Assembly: GCA_902584445.1 (NCBI GenBank) | Contig: CACHZY010000006.1 | Span: 1 to 64,000, forward strand | DNA length: 64,000 nt | Direction: 5' to 3' | Origin: an uncultured Bacteroidota bacterium | Lineage (GTDB): Bacteria > Bacteroidota > Bacteroidia > Flavobacteriales > Flavobacteriaceae | In this document: positions 17,922-26,976 of the stretch, piece after piece | Layout of the letters: every line of letters starts with the position of its first letter | How positions within the stretch are numbered: position 1 is the first letter of the stretch | Notes under the pieces: model-generated | What the model saw: only the letters and a program-made list of their open reading frames with translations | What the model was told of the DNA's origin: nothing | Database searches by the model: none | Position numbers and translations under genes: made by a program

Positions 17922-20651
17922 ATGAAAAGTTTTTTAGATGAGGTAGCGAAAGAAATTATTAATTCAGGTCATTCTTTTAAAGAAATAAAAATTATTGTCC
18001 CTAGTAAGAGAGCTACACTATTCTTAAAAAACTCTATTTCTAATCAAATTAATCGCCCTGCCTTTGCTCCAGAAATCATTAGTATAGAAACATTTGTAGA
18101 AGAAATCTCTGGATTAAAAAAATCCTTGCCGGTTGACCTTATTTACATGCTTTATTCCGTTTACAAGGATAAAACAACTGAAAATAATCGAGATACATTC
18201 GATCAATTTTTGGGATGGTCTAAGATGATTTTATCCGACTTTAATCAGATGGATGCTTATTTAGTGGATCAAAAAACTTTTTTTGATTTTCAGTTTTCTC
18301 TTGAGGAATTACAGCAGTGGGCTAAGAAAGAAGATGTTAACCCGATGATAAAAAATCAACTTGAATTTTGGAGACAAATGCCTGAGCTTTACAGTGGATT
18401 AAAAGAGTTATTGTGGCTAAATCATCAAGGCACTTCAGGAATGCTTTTTCGAGAGGCTGTCAATAACTTAGAGCACTATCTACAAAATAATACTAACCAT
18501 CATTATTTTGTTGGATTCAATGCCCTTAATGAGGCTGAGGAAGTAATTATTCAGGAGTTTTTGACGGCCAGGCAAGGGAATGTAATTTGGGATATCGACC
18601 GTTTTTTTTATGAAGATAAAGTTCATTCTGCAGGAAAATTTATTCGTAAATATTATCGCGATTGGAAAACTTTAAGGGGTTCTAAGGTATCGTTAAAGGA
18701 TAACTTTTCTCAGCCCAAAGTCATTGAAATGATAGGTGTTAGTAAGAATATTACACAAGCAAAATACGCTGGTCAGTTGGCTACAGAATTGTCGGAAAAT
18801 TTTCCAGATGAGAAAACTGCTGTAGTTTTGGGTAATGAGGCTTTACTAATCCCGACTCTATCGGCAATCTCTGATACGTCATTCGATTGGAATGTTACGA
18901 TGGGCTTACCAATTCCAGAAACTTCAGTATCTACATTTTTTGAGGCTTTTTTCAACCTTCATATCAATGCATCTAAAAATTATTTTTTTTACAAAGACCT
19001 TAAGGCACTTTTCACAAGTCCTTGGTGTATGGATTTGCTTAAATCCAGAGGTTTTAATCCCAAATTTAAATTAGAGGAATTAGAAAAAAAGAATCTTTAT
19101 CGATTTCAAAGTAATTATCTGTTTGAGTCCACATCAATGGAATCAATTAACTACTTGTTTTTTGGTGTAACCTCAGATATTGTTGAGTTTCTTAACCGAT
19201 GTATACAAATCAGTGAGGCCTTTATTGAGTTTTTGGATCAATCCAAGGCTGAACTAGCTTATTTAGATCGTTCTTGTTTTCAGCGTTTTAAAGAAATTTT
19301 TAATCAAATGATTTTCACTAATCAAAGTTACAATGCAATTCAGACAATACCAACACTTTTACTTTTACTACGGGAGGTAATTAGGGGAGAAAAAATAAAT
19401 TTTTTTGGAGAGCCTTTGGAGGGAATTCAGTTCATGGGCTTATTGGAAACAAGGCTGCTGGACTTCGAGAACCTTATTATCACTAACGTAAATGAGGGCA
19501 TACTGCCTTCAGGGAAAAAGCATCAATCTTTTCTACCTTTTGATCTCAAGAAAAAATTTAATCTTCCCACATTTCTAGAAAATGATACCATCTACACCTA
19601 TCACTTTTACCGATTACTGCAAAGATCCAAACGTGTTTTTCTCCTATATAATACTGAGAGTGAGGGTTTAAATGCTGGGGAAAAAAGTCGTTTTCTTTAT
19701 CAATTAAAATACCATGCGCTTCCTACTCATCAGATTTTAGAAAAAAAGCTTGTGGTGGATTACCGCCGACCTTTAACCCCTGTTACTGAAGTGGAGAAAA
19801 CAGATTTAATTATGGATCGATTAAAAAGAATTGCTAAAAAAGGATTTTCCCCCTCTTCACTTTCCTTATTTCTCAAAGATCCTTTAGATTTTTATCATCA
19901 AAGAGTATTGGGGATTCGAGAAAATCAAACACTAGAAGTTACCATAAATAATATGGACAAAGGAAACTTAGTTCATGAGGTTTTAGAAACTTTGTATCTA
20001 CCATATCACAATAAGATTTTAAAGGCCTCCGATTTTGATGAAATGCGTTACAAGTTATTTCCTATAATGGAAGATAAATATCAATCAATCTACCATGGAA
20101 ATAATAGGAGAACAGGGCGAAACTACATTATTTTTGAAGTTCTCAAAAAGTCTATTCTAGATTTCCTTGCTATAGAGGAAGCCTCGATTAATCAGGGAAA
20201 TGAGATTAAAATATTAGACCTGGAAAAATCCTTCGAACATAGCATAAATATACCTGAACTTGATTTTCCAATAAAGTTAATTGGTATTGTGGATCGTATG
20301 GATCAATTTAATGGTACTTTGAGAATTATTGATTATAAAACTGGATTAATACAACCCAAACAATTGCGGCTAAAAGATTGGGAAGAATTAAGAGGGGATA
20401 ATGATTTAGCTTATTTATTCCAGATCCTTATCTATTCTTATGTTCACGCAGATACAATTTCACGTTACAAAGAATCCTCTACAGGAATAATTTCTTTTAG
20501 AAATCTCTCTGAATATTTTATGCCCTTTGAACTAAAAATAAATCACAGTTATGCTCTTAGTAATGATAATTTGAACAACTTTGAAAAGGTATTATTTGAG
20601 CTAATAGGTGAAATATTTAATTCAAGAATTCCCTTTAAAGCTAGTATTTGA
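17922..20651 (+). CDS. AddB-like PD-(D/E)XK nuclease
   Basis: 909 residues. The N-terminal segment IKIIVPSKRATLFLKNSI sits where AddB proteins have a helicase-like fold but lacks a Walker A lysine in GKT context, so the helicase part is probably structural. The C-terminal nuclease domain shows GNLVHEVLETLY, LIGIVDRMDQFNGTLRI and IDYKTG, the D-ExK core. I see no clear four-cysteine iron-sulfur staple as in B. subtilis AddB. It is the second subunit of the break-resection pair with the preceding gene. Confidence 0.9.
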   Translation: MKSFLDEVAKEIINSGHSFKEIKIIVPSKRATLFLKNSISNQINRPAFAPEIISIETFVEEISGLKKSLPVDLIYMLYSVYKDKTTENNRDTFDQFLGWSKMILSDFNQMDAYLVDQKTFFDFQFSLEELQQWAKKEDVNPMIKNQLEFWRQMPELYSGLKELLWLNHQGTSGMLFREAVNNLEHYLQNNTNHHYFVGFNALNEAEEVIIQEFLTARQGNVIWDIDRFFYEDKVHSAGKFIRKYYRDWKTLRGSKVSLKDNFSQPKVIEMIGVSKNITQAKYAGQLATELSENFPDEKTAVVLGNEALLIPTLSAISDTSFDWNVTMGLPIPETSVSTFFEAFFNLHINASKNYFFYKDLKALFTSPWCMDLLKSRGFNPKFKLEELEKKNLYRFQSNYLFESTSMESINYLFFGVTSDIVEFLNRCIQISEAFIEFLDQSKAELAYLDRSCFQRFKEIFNQMIFTNQSYNAIQTIPTLLLLLREVIRGEKINFFGEPLEGIQFMGLLETRLLDFENLIITNVNEGILPSGKKHQSFLPFDLKKKFNLPTFLENDTIYTYHFYRLLQRSKRVFLLYNTESEGLNAGEKSRFLYQLKYHALPTHQILEKKLVVDYRRPLTPVTEVEKTDLIMDRLKRIAKKGFSPSSLSLFLKDPLDFYHQRVLGIRENQTLEVTINNMDKGNLVHEVLETLYLPYHNKILKASDFDEMRYKLFPIMEDKYQSIYHGNNRRTGRNYIIFEVLKKSILDFLAIEEASINQGNEIKILDLEKSFEHSINIPELDFPIKLIGIVDRMDQFNGTLRIIDYKTGLIQPKQLRLKDWEELRGDNDLAYLFQILIYSYVHADTISRYKESSTGIISFRNLSEYFMPFELKINHSYALSNDNLNNFEKVLFELIGEIFNSRIPFKASI

Positions 20652-20705
20652 ATGATTTTAAGTCAAATTTTAATATTTACTATTATATATTTTTAAATTT
20701 ATGAT

Positions 20706-21554
20706 ATGGATGAGGAGATAAACAAAAAAGAAAAAGGTATTGAGAAAAAGAAGCTAAATTGGTTTCTCAGAATTATTACTCTCGGTGATCGTTTCTCATA
20801 TCAGGACTTTTACGATAGAATCAAAAAGGGTTTTGTTGAGTTTTTAATTGTATTTTTTGGTGTATTAGTTTCTTTCAGCGTTGAGAATCAAGGTGAAGAA
20901 TTTGGAGATAGAGAAGCTAATATTGATAACCTAGTAAATTTAAGGGATGAGATGAATGATATTAAGAATTATACTCAAGAATATATTGAGGAGAATAGTT
21001 GGGTTAGAAACACCTTTCAGCAATTATATGATAGCTGGGAGATAAAAAATGATAGTGTTTATGTTTGGATTGACGAAAATGATGGTTTACCGTGGTCACC
21101 ATTATCGATTTATAGTAATTATAATCCGTTTAATCCCCCAAGAGTTGTCTATGAAGCAATTAAACTAGATGGGACTTTCAGGTTTTTAGGCTCAGAAATT
21201 GGAAGGGTGGTAAACAACATTTATGACGGAACTGACTTGAAATATTTAATGCTAAATACGGATCGTGAGGAACAATTTTATGTAGATCAGTTTGAAGATA
21301 GAATAGCGACCAAATGGATTTTTGATCTTGATTTTATTGATTTATATGAAATGGATTTTTTTGTAGACAATCGTAAATATATTCAAAAAGATAAATATCT
21401 AAAATACAATCTTTTTAAGAGGCTTAATCTATGGACTCAAGTTTCAGAGCAATTGGTTGACTATGACGTTACATTAACTAAAAGCATAAGGAAACTTGAC
21501 TCTGTAATTAAGGTAAAGGATGATGAAATTACAATTATATGGTGGTGGTTTTAA
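20706..21554 (+). CDS. hypothetical membrane protein, DUF6090-like
   Basis: 282 residues. A lysine-rich cytosolic start (1-45), one membrane helix (~46-60, FVEFLIVFFGVLVSFSVEN) and a long acidic, aromatic, probably helical extracytoplasmic domain. The layout resembles DUF6090 proteins of Bacteroidota, whose function is unknown; the match is by shape and I hold it loosely. The C-terminus WWWF is unusual. The stop shares bases with convergent crtI (21551-21554). Confidence 0.65.
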   Translation: MDEEINKKEKGIEKKKLNWFLRIITLGDRFSYQDFYDRIKKGFVEFLIVFFGVLVSFSVENQGEEFGDREANIDNLVNLRDEMNDIKNYTQEYIEENSWVRNTFQQLYDSWEIKNDSVYVWIDENDGLPWSPLSIYSNYNPFNPPRVVYEAIKLDGTFRFLGSEIGRVVNNIYDGTDLKYLMLNTDREEQFYVDQFEDRIATKWIFDLDFIDLYEMDFFVDNRKYIQKDKYLKYNLFKRLNLWTQVSEQLVDYDVTLTKSIRKLDSVIKVKDDEITIIWWWF

Positions 21555-23008
21555 TTCTTTTCAATTAGTCCAGCAACTAGTTTTCCTGAAATAAGTGCTG
21601 GAGGCACACCAGGTCCTGGAACTGTAAGCTGTCCCGAAAAAAATAAATTTTCAACTTTTTTGCTCTTTAATTTAGGACGAAGAAAAGCAGTTTGAAATAG
21701 GGTATTAGCCATCCCATAAGCATTTCCTTTATAAGAATTGTAAGCGGAGATAAAGTCATTTACACAAAAAGATTCTTTAAACAGAATATCATTTCTAAGT
21801 TGCTGACCAGTTAATTTTTCTAGTCGATTAAAAACGATATCAAAATATTTTTTTCTAAGCGATTCACTATCTTCTAATCCCGGAGCGATTGGTATAAGAA
21901 GAAAACATGTTTCTTTTCCCTCAGGCGCCATATTAGGATCTGAAATAGAAGGGAAATTTGCATAGAAAAGTGGTTCATCTGGCCATTTTGCATTATCATA
22001 AATTGCACTTGCATGGGAGTCAAAATTAACATCAAAAAATAGTGTATGATGGGAAACGTTTTTAACTTTCTTGTCTATGCCTATGTAAAAAAGCAAGGAT
22101 GAGGGAGCAAAAACTTTTTTATCCCAATAGGCCTCACTATATGCCCGGAAATTCGAAGGAATCAGAGTTTCTGTATGGTGATAATCTGCTCCACTCAAAA
22201 TAATATCTGATAAAATTATTTCATTCTTGATTTTAATCCCTATGGCTTTATTTTTTTCTAATAAAATCTCCTCAACAGGGCTATTTAAGAAAATCTTTAC
22301 CCCGAGGCTTTTGGCCAAGCTGACCATTGCTTCCACGATACTATACATTCCGTTTTTTGGGTGCCAAGTTCCCAGACCAAAGTCAGCAAAATTCATAAAA
22401 TTATAAAATGCAGGGGTATCAGCAGGTTTTGCGCCAAGGAACAAAACAGGAAACTGCAGAATTTGAGTTAGTTTAGGGTTTTTAAATTCTTTAGTAACCT
22501 CTTTTTTGACGTTTGAAAAAAAGTAACCAAACTTTTTAATGGTTTCAGGTGTTATAAGTTCAAGTGGTGAAATACCAGGACGATAAACGAGATCATTCAT
22601 CGCTATTTTGTAATTATCTGAAGCTTTTTGAATGAATTTTTTTAATTTCTGTGCACTTCCCTTTTCAACTCCCTCAAATACATTATAAATCTTTTCTAAA
22701 TGGTCTCCAATATAAATAGAATCATTTTTACCAAAGTAAACTTGATAGCCTGGATCTAATCTCTCTAATTCATAGTAATCATCAACTGACTTTCCAAAAT
22801 CATTAAAAAACCTTTCAAATATGTCTGGCATCCAATACCAAGAAGGGCCAATATCAAATATAAATCCATCTTTTTTTAATTGCCTAGCTCTACCACCTGG
22901 GGAACTGTTTTTCTCATAAATATTTACTTTGTGACCTGATTTAGCTAGATAACATGCAGCAGATAAAGATGAGAAGCCAGAACCTATAATGGTGATTTTC
23001 TTTTTCAT
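21551..23008 (-). CDS. crtI: phytoene desaturase
   Basis: 485 residues from ATG 23008. FAD-dependent desaturase that introduces double bases of conjugation into phytoene to give lycopene-type carotenoids. The N-terminal dinucleotide site KKITIIGSGFSSLSAACYLA and SPGGRARQLKKDGFIFDIGPSWYWMP are typical of CrtI; the C-terminal FAD segment is LFFSGQLTVPGPGVPPALISG. The start is set by the TAATTTTG box six bases upstream. crtB, its usual neighbour, is not downstream here. Confidence 0.9.
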   Translation of the reverse strand: MKKKITIIGSGFSSLSAACYLAKSGHKVNIYEKNSSPGGRARQLKKDGFIFDIGPSWYWMPDIFERFFNDFGKSVDDYYELERLDPGYQVYFGKNDSIYIGDHLEKIYNVFEGVEKGSAQKLKKFIQKASDNYKIAMNDLVYRPGISPLELITPETIKKFGYFFSNVKKEVTKEFKNPKLTQILQFPVLFLGAKPADTPAFYNFMNFADFGLGTWHPKNGMYSIVEAMVSLAKSLGVKIFLNSPVEEILLEKNKAIGIKIKNEIILSDIILSGADYHHTETLIPSNFRAYSEAYWDKKVFAPSSLLFYIGIDKKVKNVSHHTLFFDVNFDSHASAIYDNAKWPDEPLFYANFPSISDPNMAPEGKETCFLLIPIAPGLEDSESLRKKYFDIVFNRLEKLTGQQLRNDILFKESFCVNDFISAYNSYKGNAYGMANTLFQTAFLRPKLKSKKVENLFFSGQLTVPGPGVPPALISGKLVAGLIEKN

Positions 23009-23014
23009 TGTATA

Positions 23015-23022
23015 CAAAATTA
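23015..23022 (-). promoter_or_regulatory. -7 box (TAATTTTG) of crtI
   Basis: Minus-strand TAATTTTG matches TAnnTTTG and ends six bases before the crtI ATG, suggesting a leaderless or nearly leaderless transcript. No convincing -33 element. Confidence 0.5.
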
Positions 23023-23083
23023 TTAATTAACTAGTTTATTTAACTAAAGAATTTAGTTTTTAAAATTCAAATATCAGGAACAA

Positions 23084-23794
23084 CTAATTATCTCTATTTT
23101 TACTCCTTCTTTGAGAGTGAATTTCTTCTACAAAAGAGGCGCTAATTATTCCAGTTGGAATAGCAACAACTCCTATGCCTATTAATGAAATTATAGAAGC
23201 AAAGATTTTACCTCCAGCAGTTATTGGATAAACATCTCCATAACCAACTGTAGCCAGAGAAACTGTTGCCCACCAGATTGATTCTGTGATACTTGAAAAC
23301 TTTTCGGGTTGTGCTTCATTTTCTAGATAGTAAATTGCAGAGGCGGAAAATAAGATGGTAAGTATAGATAAGAAAAGCGTAAATTTTAGTTCGCTTTTTA
23401 CAGCTGTTAAAGCTTTTATAAAAAGCTTTAAAGATTCGCTATCTCTACCTAACTTAAATATTCTAGTCAATCGAAATAGTCTAAGTATCCTAAAGAACCT
23501 TCCATCTAACTTTACAAATTGGTTCAAGTAGAATGGTAAAATGGAAATAAGATCAATTAATCCATAGACACTAAAAACATATTTCAATACCCCTTTAAAT
23601 TTTTTTTCTCTGAAGGCTAAATAAACCCTGTATAAGTATTCAAAAGAAAAAATATAAATCGATATCGCTTCAAAAATAAATAAACTATTGCCATAAAGAT
23701 TACTTATATTTTCATGGGACTCTAATATCATCGCAATTACATTCACAATGATTAGCAGGTATATGAATCTATCTAATTTTGAAAAGGACTTCAA
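23084..23794 (-). CDS. voltage-gated potassium channel family protein
   Basis: 236 residues, TTG start. Six membrane helices: S1 ~10-24, S2 ~36-58, S3 ~70-90, an arginine-rich S4 (FFRILRLFRLTRIFKLGR), S5 ~135-155, the pore loop with selectivity filter TVGYGD, and S6 (GIGVVAIPTGIISASF). This is a complete Kv-type channel without a C-terminal RCK domain. It lies between the oppositely directed crtI and crtA-like genes, a location with no obvious link to carotenoids. A tiny ORF ends 4 bp upstream. Confidence 0.92.
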   Translation of the reverse strand: MKSFSKLDRFIYLLIIVNVIAMILESHENISNLYGNSLFIFEAISIYIFSFEYLYRVYLAFREKKFKGVLKYVFSVYGLIDLISILPFYLNQFVKLDGRFFRILRLFRLTRIFKLGRDSESLKLFIKALTAVKSELKFTLFLSILTILFSASAIYYLENEAQPEKFSSITESIWWATVSLATVGYGDVYPITAGGKIFASIISLIGIGVVAIPTGIISASFVEEIHSQRRSKNRDN

Positions 23795-23798
23795 TGTT

Positions 23799-23885
23799 TT
23801 ATTTTTTGGAAATGTCTATGAAAATACCAATTAAAACACCTAAAGTGGTAACTATAACAACAAAGGCTACAAATGATGGAGACAT
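23799..23885 (-). CDS. possible 28-residue single-helix membrane peptide
   Basis: ATG at 23885 opens a 28-codon frame encoding MSPSFVAFVVIVTTLGV, then IGIFIDISKK, i.e. a short N-terminus, one hydrophobic helix and a basic tail. The stop is four bases before the TTG start of the potassium channel, so the two could be translationally coupled. TTATCTTTA, near a -7 box, lies about 15 bases upstream. There is no homology support available; it may be chance in AT-rich sequence. Confidence 0.35.
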   Translation of the reverse strand: MSPSFVAFVVIVTTLGVLIGIFIDISKK

Positions 23886-24142
23886 AATTTTATATTTTCT
23901 TAAAGATAACCAATTTAAAAAAACTCAGAACCCATTTCAAATTCATTTCTTATTTTATTTCACAATTTTTATAAAAACTTTTTAATCATCTTTAAGTTGT
24001 TCGTTTCCTAGTAGTTTACTTGATCCCTTCGCAATTATATCTCATAAAGAGAAATTCTAAAATCCTAACAGAATCATTTTTAAGGACTTAATTTTAATAA
24101 AAATTAAATGATTTATTCATAATTTTATGCTCTTGAATTTTT

Positions 24143-24844
24143 ATGAGGAGGATGGTGAGTTTGACAACAATTACTTTTTTCAAATTTAAAAAAAATAAAC
24201 CCTGGGCTTTTACTCAAATGGGTCTTTTACATCGAAAAATTCAAAAAACAAATGGACTTTTTTTTCTAAAATTGTTGGGAACAGGAGGTGGAAATGGATT
24301 TAGTTTACGACCAGATTTTGGGACTTATGCTCTTTTAGGAGTTTGGGAATCCGAAAACGCAGCTTCTGACTTTTTTGAAAAAAATAAGACAATCAACCGA
24401 TATAAAAGCAAAGCATTTGCAACTAGAACAATAAAAATGATATCTCTAAAAAGTAACGGTTTATGGAGTGGTCAAAATCCATTTCCTGAGCAAAAACCTA
24501 ATAAATGTGCAAAAAAAATGCCAGTAGCTATCATTACCAGAGCCACTTTACGGTTCTCTAAATTGATTTCTTTTTGGAAATCTGTTCCAGCCGCAAGTGC
24601 AGCAATTGAGCAAGCAAAAGGAGTCAAATATTTTAAGGGTATAGGAGAATGGCCCTTTATTCAGCAAGCTACTTTAAGCTTATGGGATAGCTTTGACTCA
24701 GTAAATAATTTTGCATATTCAAGTAAGATTCATTCTGATATTATTAAAAAAACCAGAAAGCAGAAATGGTATAGTGAGGATCTTTTTGCCAGATTTCAGG
24801 TTCTATCGGATACAGGATTCATTAACACTAAAAAAGATTCATGA
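24143..24844 (+). CDS. crtA: CrtA-like spheroidene monooxygenase family protein
   Basis: 233 residues. Resembles CrtA, the haem oxygenase that acts at carotenoid C-2: TTITFFKFKKNKPWAFTQMG, GTGGGNGFSLRPDFGTYALLGVWE and AIITRATLR. In flavobacteria the relative could provide a 2'-hydroxyl or keto group on a monocyclic carotenoid (inference). The start is uncertain: ATG at 24143 and 24152, GTG at 24155 and TTG at 24161 are all in frame; AGGAGG lies nine bases before the TTG, where family similarity also begins. It overlaps crtD by four bases. Confidence 0.82.
   Translation: MRRMVSLTTITFFKFKKNKPWAFTQMGLLHRKIQKTNGLFFLKLLGTGGGNGFSLRPDFGTYALLGVWESENAASDFFEKNKTINRYKSKAFATRTIKMISLKSNGLWSGQNPFPEQKPNKCAKKMPVAIITRATLRFSKLISFWKSVPAASAAIEQAKGVKYFKGIGEWPFIQQATLSLWDSFDSVNNFAYSSKIHSDIIKKTRKQKWYSEDLFARFQVLSDTGFINTKKDS
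24146..24151 (+). promoter_or_regulatory. unusual perfect Shine-Dalgarno AGGAGG
   Basis: AGGAGG is rare in this AT-rich, SD-poor sequence. It sits nine bases ahead of the TTG at 24161, favouring that codon as the start of the crtA-like gene over the ATG at 24143. Confidence 0.4.
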
Positions 24845-26322
24845 GAAAAGCAGTAGTAATTGGAGCTGGCATTGCTGGAATAGCAAGCGCGATAAGACTT
24901 GTAAAGAAAGGTTATAAAGTTGATGTCTTTGAGGCGAATTCATACCCTGGCGGAAAGTTAACCTCATTTCGAATTGGAGATTATCGTTTTGATGCTGGCC
25001 CACCATTATTCACAATGCCAAATTATGTTGATGAACTTTTTCAATTATTTGATGAAAAACCCTCTGATTTTTTTACTTATAAAAAGAAAAGAATTGCTTG
25101 TAAATATTTTTGGGAAGATGGAGTTGAGTTAAGTGCTTATTCAGATAAAATCCTTTTTTTTAATGAAGTTGAGAAAAAGTTAGGTGTTGATTCAAAAGTC
25201 TTAGAAAAATATTTACTCAATGCAAAGCTCAAATATGATTTAACGGCTCCTCTTTTTTTGGAGCAATCACTTCATAAACTTTCGAGTTTTCTAAATAAAC
25301 AAACAATAAAAGCAATCTTAAAATTGAATAGTTTTGAAATAAGTCAAAACTTGCACTCAGTTAATTCTAAACAGTTAAAGGAGCCCCATTTAGTTCAAAT
25401 GTACGATCGATTTGCAACTTACAATGGCTCATCACCATTCAAAACTCCTGGAATTATGACATTGATTCAGCATTTAGAGCAAGAATATGGCACTTTTGTT
25501 CCAGAGGGGGGGATGGTTCAGATTACGAATTCTCTTTTTGAACTTGCGAAAAGAAAGGGAGTGAATTTTAAAATGGGGAGTAAAGTTCAAGAGATAGTTT
25601 TGAAACAAAGTAATGCTGTTGGTATTACTGTCGAAAATAAAAGGAAATTTTATGATTATGTTTTTTCTAACATGGATGTATTTCCTACTTATAAATACCT
25701 TTTGCAAAAGATCAAAGCTCCCAAAAGAATCCTAAATCAGGAGGCCTCAAGCTCAGCAGTAATTTTTTATTGGGGGATAAAAAGTAAATTCAATCAATTA
25801 GATCTCCATAATGTATTTTTTTCCAAAGATTATAAAAATGAATTTCAATCAATTTTCCAGAAAAAAGAGGTTTCAGATGACTTTACAATTTATGTTAATG
25901 TTACTTCAAAAGATGTTCCACAAGACGCTCCAAAGGGATGCGAAAATTGGTTTGTTATGATTAATACTCCTCCCGATTTAGGTCAGGATTGGAATATGAT
26001 AAAAGACGATTTAAGAAAAAAAGTTATTGATAAACTAAGCACTATTTTAAATGTCAAATTAGAAAAAATAATTGAAAAGGAATCTGTAATGACTCCACCA
26101 ATGATTTCTCAGAAAACAGGAAGTCATTTAGGAGCTTTATACGGCAATTCAAGTAATAGTAGGGTAGCTGCTTTCCTTAGGCACCCTAATTTTAGTTCAA
26201 AAATTAAAAATTTATATTTTTGCGGAGGTAGTGTTCATCCTGGAGGAGGGATTCCACTTTGTTTGCTTTCTGCTAAGATTGCAACTGACTTGATACCTAA
26301 TGCATCAAATGTCAAAGATTAA
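24841..26322 (+). CDS. crtD: CrtD-type carotenoid 3,4-desaturase
   Basis: 493 residues, CrtI superfamily FAD oxidoreductase: VVIGAGIAGIASAIRLVKKGYKVDVFEA, YPGGKLTSFRIGDYRFDAGPPLFTMP and C-terminal LYFCGGSVHPGGGIPLCLLSAK. The GPPLF variant and the adjacent cruF point to CrtD, which desaturates C-3,4 of 1-hydroxy-carotenoids, rather than to a second phytoene desaturase. The start overlaps the crtA-like stop (ATGA) and the end overlaps cruF by ~23 bp, so crtA-crtD-cruF is one operon. Confidence 0.87.
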   Translation: MRKAVVIGAGIAGIASAIRLVKKGYKVDVFEANSYPGGKLTSFRIGDYRFDAGPPLFTMPNYVDELFQLFDEKPSDFFTYKKKRIACKYFWEDGVELSAYSDKILFFNEVEKKLGVDSKVLEKYLLNAKLKYDLTAPLFLEQSLHKLSSFLNKQTIKAILKLNSFEISQNLHSVNSKQLKEPHLVQMYDRFATYNGSSPFKTPGIMTLIQHLEQEYGTFVPEGGMVQITNSLFELAKRKGVNFKMGSKVQEIVLKQSNAVGITVENKRKFYDYVFSNMDVFPTYKYLLQKIKAPKRILNQEASSSAVIFYWGIKSKFNQLDLHNVFFSKDYKNEFQSIFQKKEVSDDFTIYVNVTSKDVPQDAPKGCENWFVMINTPPDLGQDWNMIKDDLRKKVIDKLSTILNVKLEKIIEKESVMTPPMISQKTGSHLGALYGNSSNSRVAAFLRHPNFSSKIKNLYFCGGSVHPGGGIPLCLLSAKIATDLIPNASNVKD

Positions 26323-26959
26323 ACTGAATATTGAAAATATTTCCATTGCTTTAATATGGTTGTTTCATGTAAGTGGTCTATTGGGCATTATATATGCCAA
26401 TTCAAATTGGTTCATTTCATTTACACCGCTAAACTTAACCCTCAATTTTATTTTATTATTAATTAATTGTAAGGGAAATAAGCGGGTTCTAACTATTATT
26501 ATTTTAGGTTTTTTTATTGGGATGATCACAGAGATTTTAGGGGTTCAATACGGTTGGATTTTTGGAGATTACCAATACGGTAATCAGCTAGGTACCAAAT
26601 TAATGGGCGTCCCTCTTTTGATAGGAGTTAATTGGGCCATACTAAGTGTTATTACTGGTGCAATTGCCCAACAGTTTTATTTCAATAAATTTATGCGAGT
26701 ACTGATTGGTGCGGGTTTGATGCTTTTTCTAGACTTACTTATGGAGCCTTTAGCTCCAGTTCTTGATTTTTGGGTATTTGAAGGAAAGGAAGCCCCATTA
26801 CAAAATTATTTGGGCTGGGCAGCAGTGGCTATTTTCCTTCAATTTGGATATTATTTTTTAAAAGTAAGAATCAATGGCTCATTTCCATATCATCTCTACC
26901 TATTACAAATAATTTTTTTCAGTGTATTGTTAATTAAACACACGACAGTCGGATTGTAA
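26300..26959 (+). CDS. cruF: CruF-type carotenoid 1,2-hydratase
   Basis: 219 residues, about seven membrane helices. The segment GFFIGMITEILGVQYGWIFGDYQYG, then KLMGVPLLIGVNWAIL and LMEPLAPVLDFW, is typical of CruF, the gamma-carotene 1'-hydroxylase (hydratase) of Bacteroidota and cyanobacteria. It works with CrtD to make the hydroxylated acyclic end of myxol- or saproxanthin-like pigments. The ATG at 26300 or the one at 26309 may be used; both lie inside the 3' end of crtD. Confidence 0.9.
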   Translation: MHQMSKIKLNIENISIALIWLFHVSGLLGIIYANSNWFISFTPLNLTLNFILLLINCKGNKRVLTIIILGFFIGMITEILGVQYGWIFGDYQYGNQLGTKLMGVPLLIGVNWAILSVITGAIAQQFYFNKFMRVLIGAGLMLFLDLLMEPLAPVLDFWVFEGKEAPLQNYLGWAAVAIFLQFGYYFLKVRINGSFPYHLYLLQIIFFSVLLIKHTTVGL

Positions 26960-26964
26960 TTCAC

Positions 26965-26972
26965 TACTTTTG
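26965..26972 (+). promoter_or_regulatory. -7 box (TACTTTTG) of lipoprotein gene
   Basis: TACTTTTG matches TAnnTTTG and ends four bases before the ATG at 26977, another leaderless arrangement. It lies directly after the cruF stop. Confidence 0.5.
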
Positions 26973-26976
26973 AAAT

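Noticed and set aside
23779-23985. Plus-strand 68-codon frame overlapping the potassium channel start
   Set aside because: It is antisense to the channel start and to the small minus-strand frame, has no family features and no promoter.
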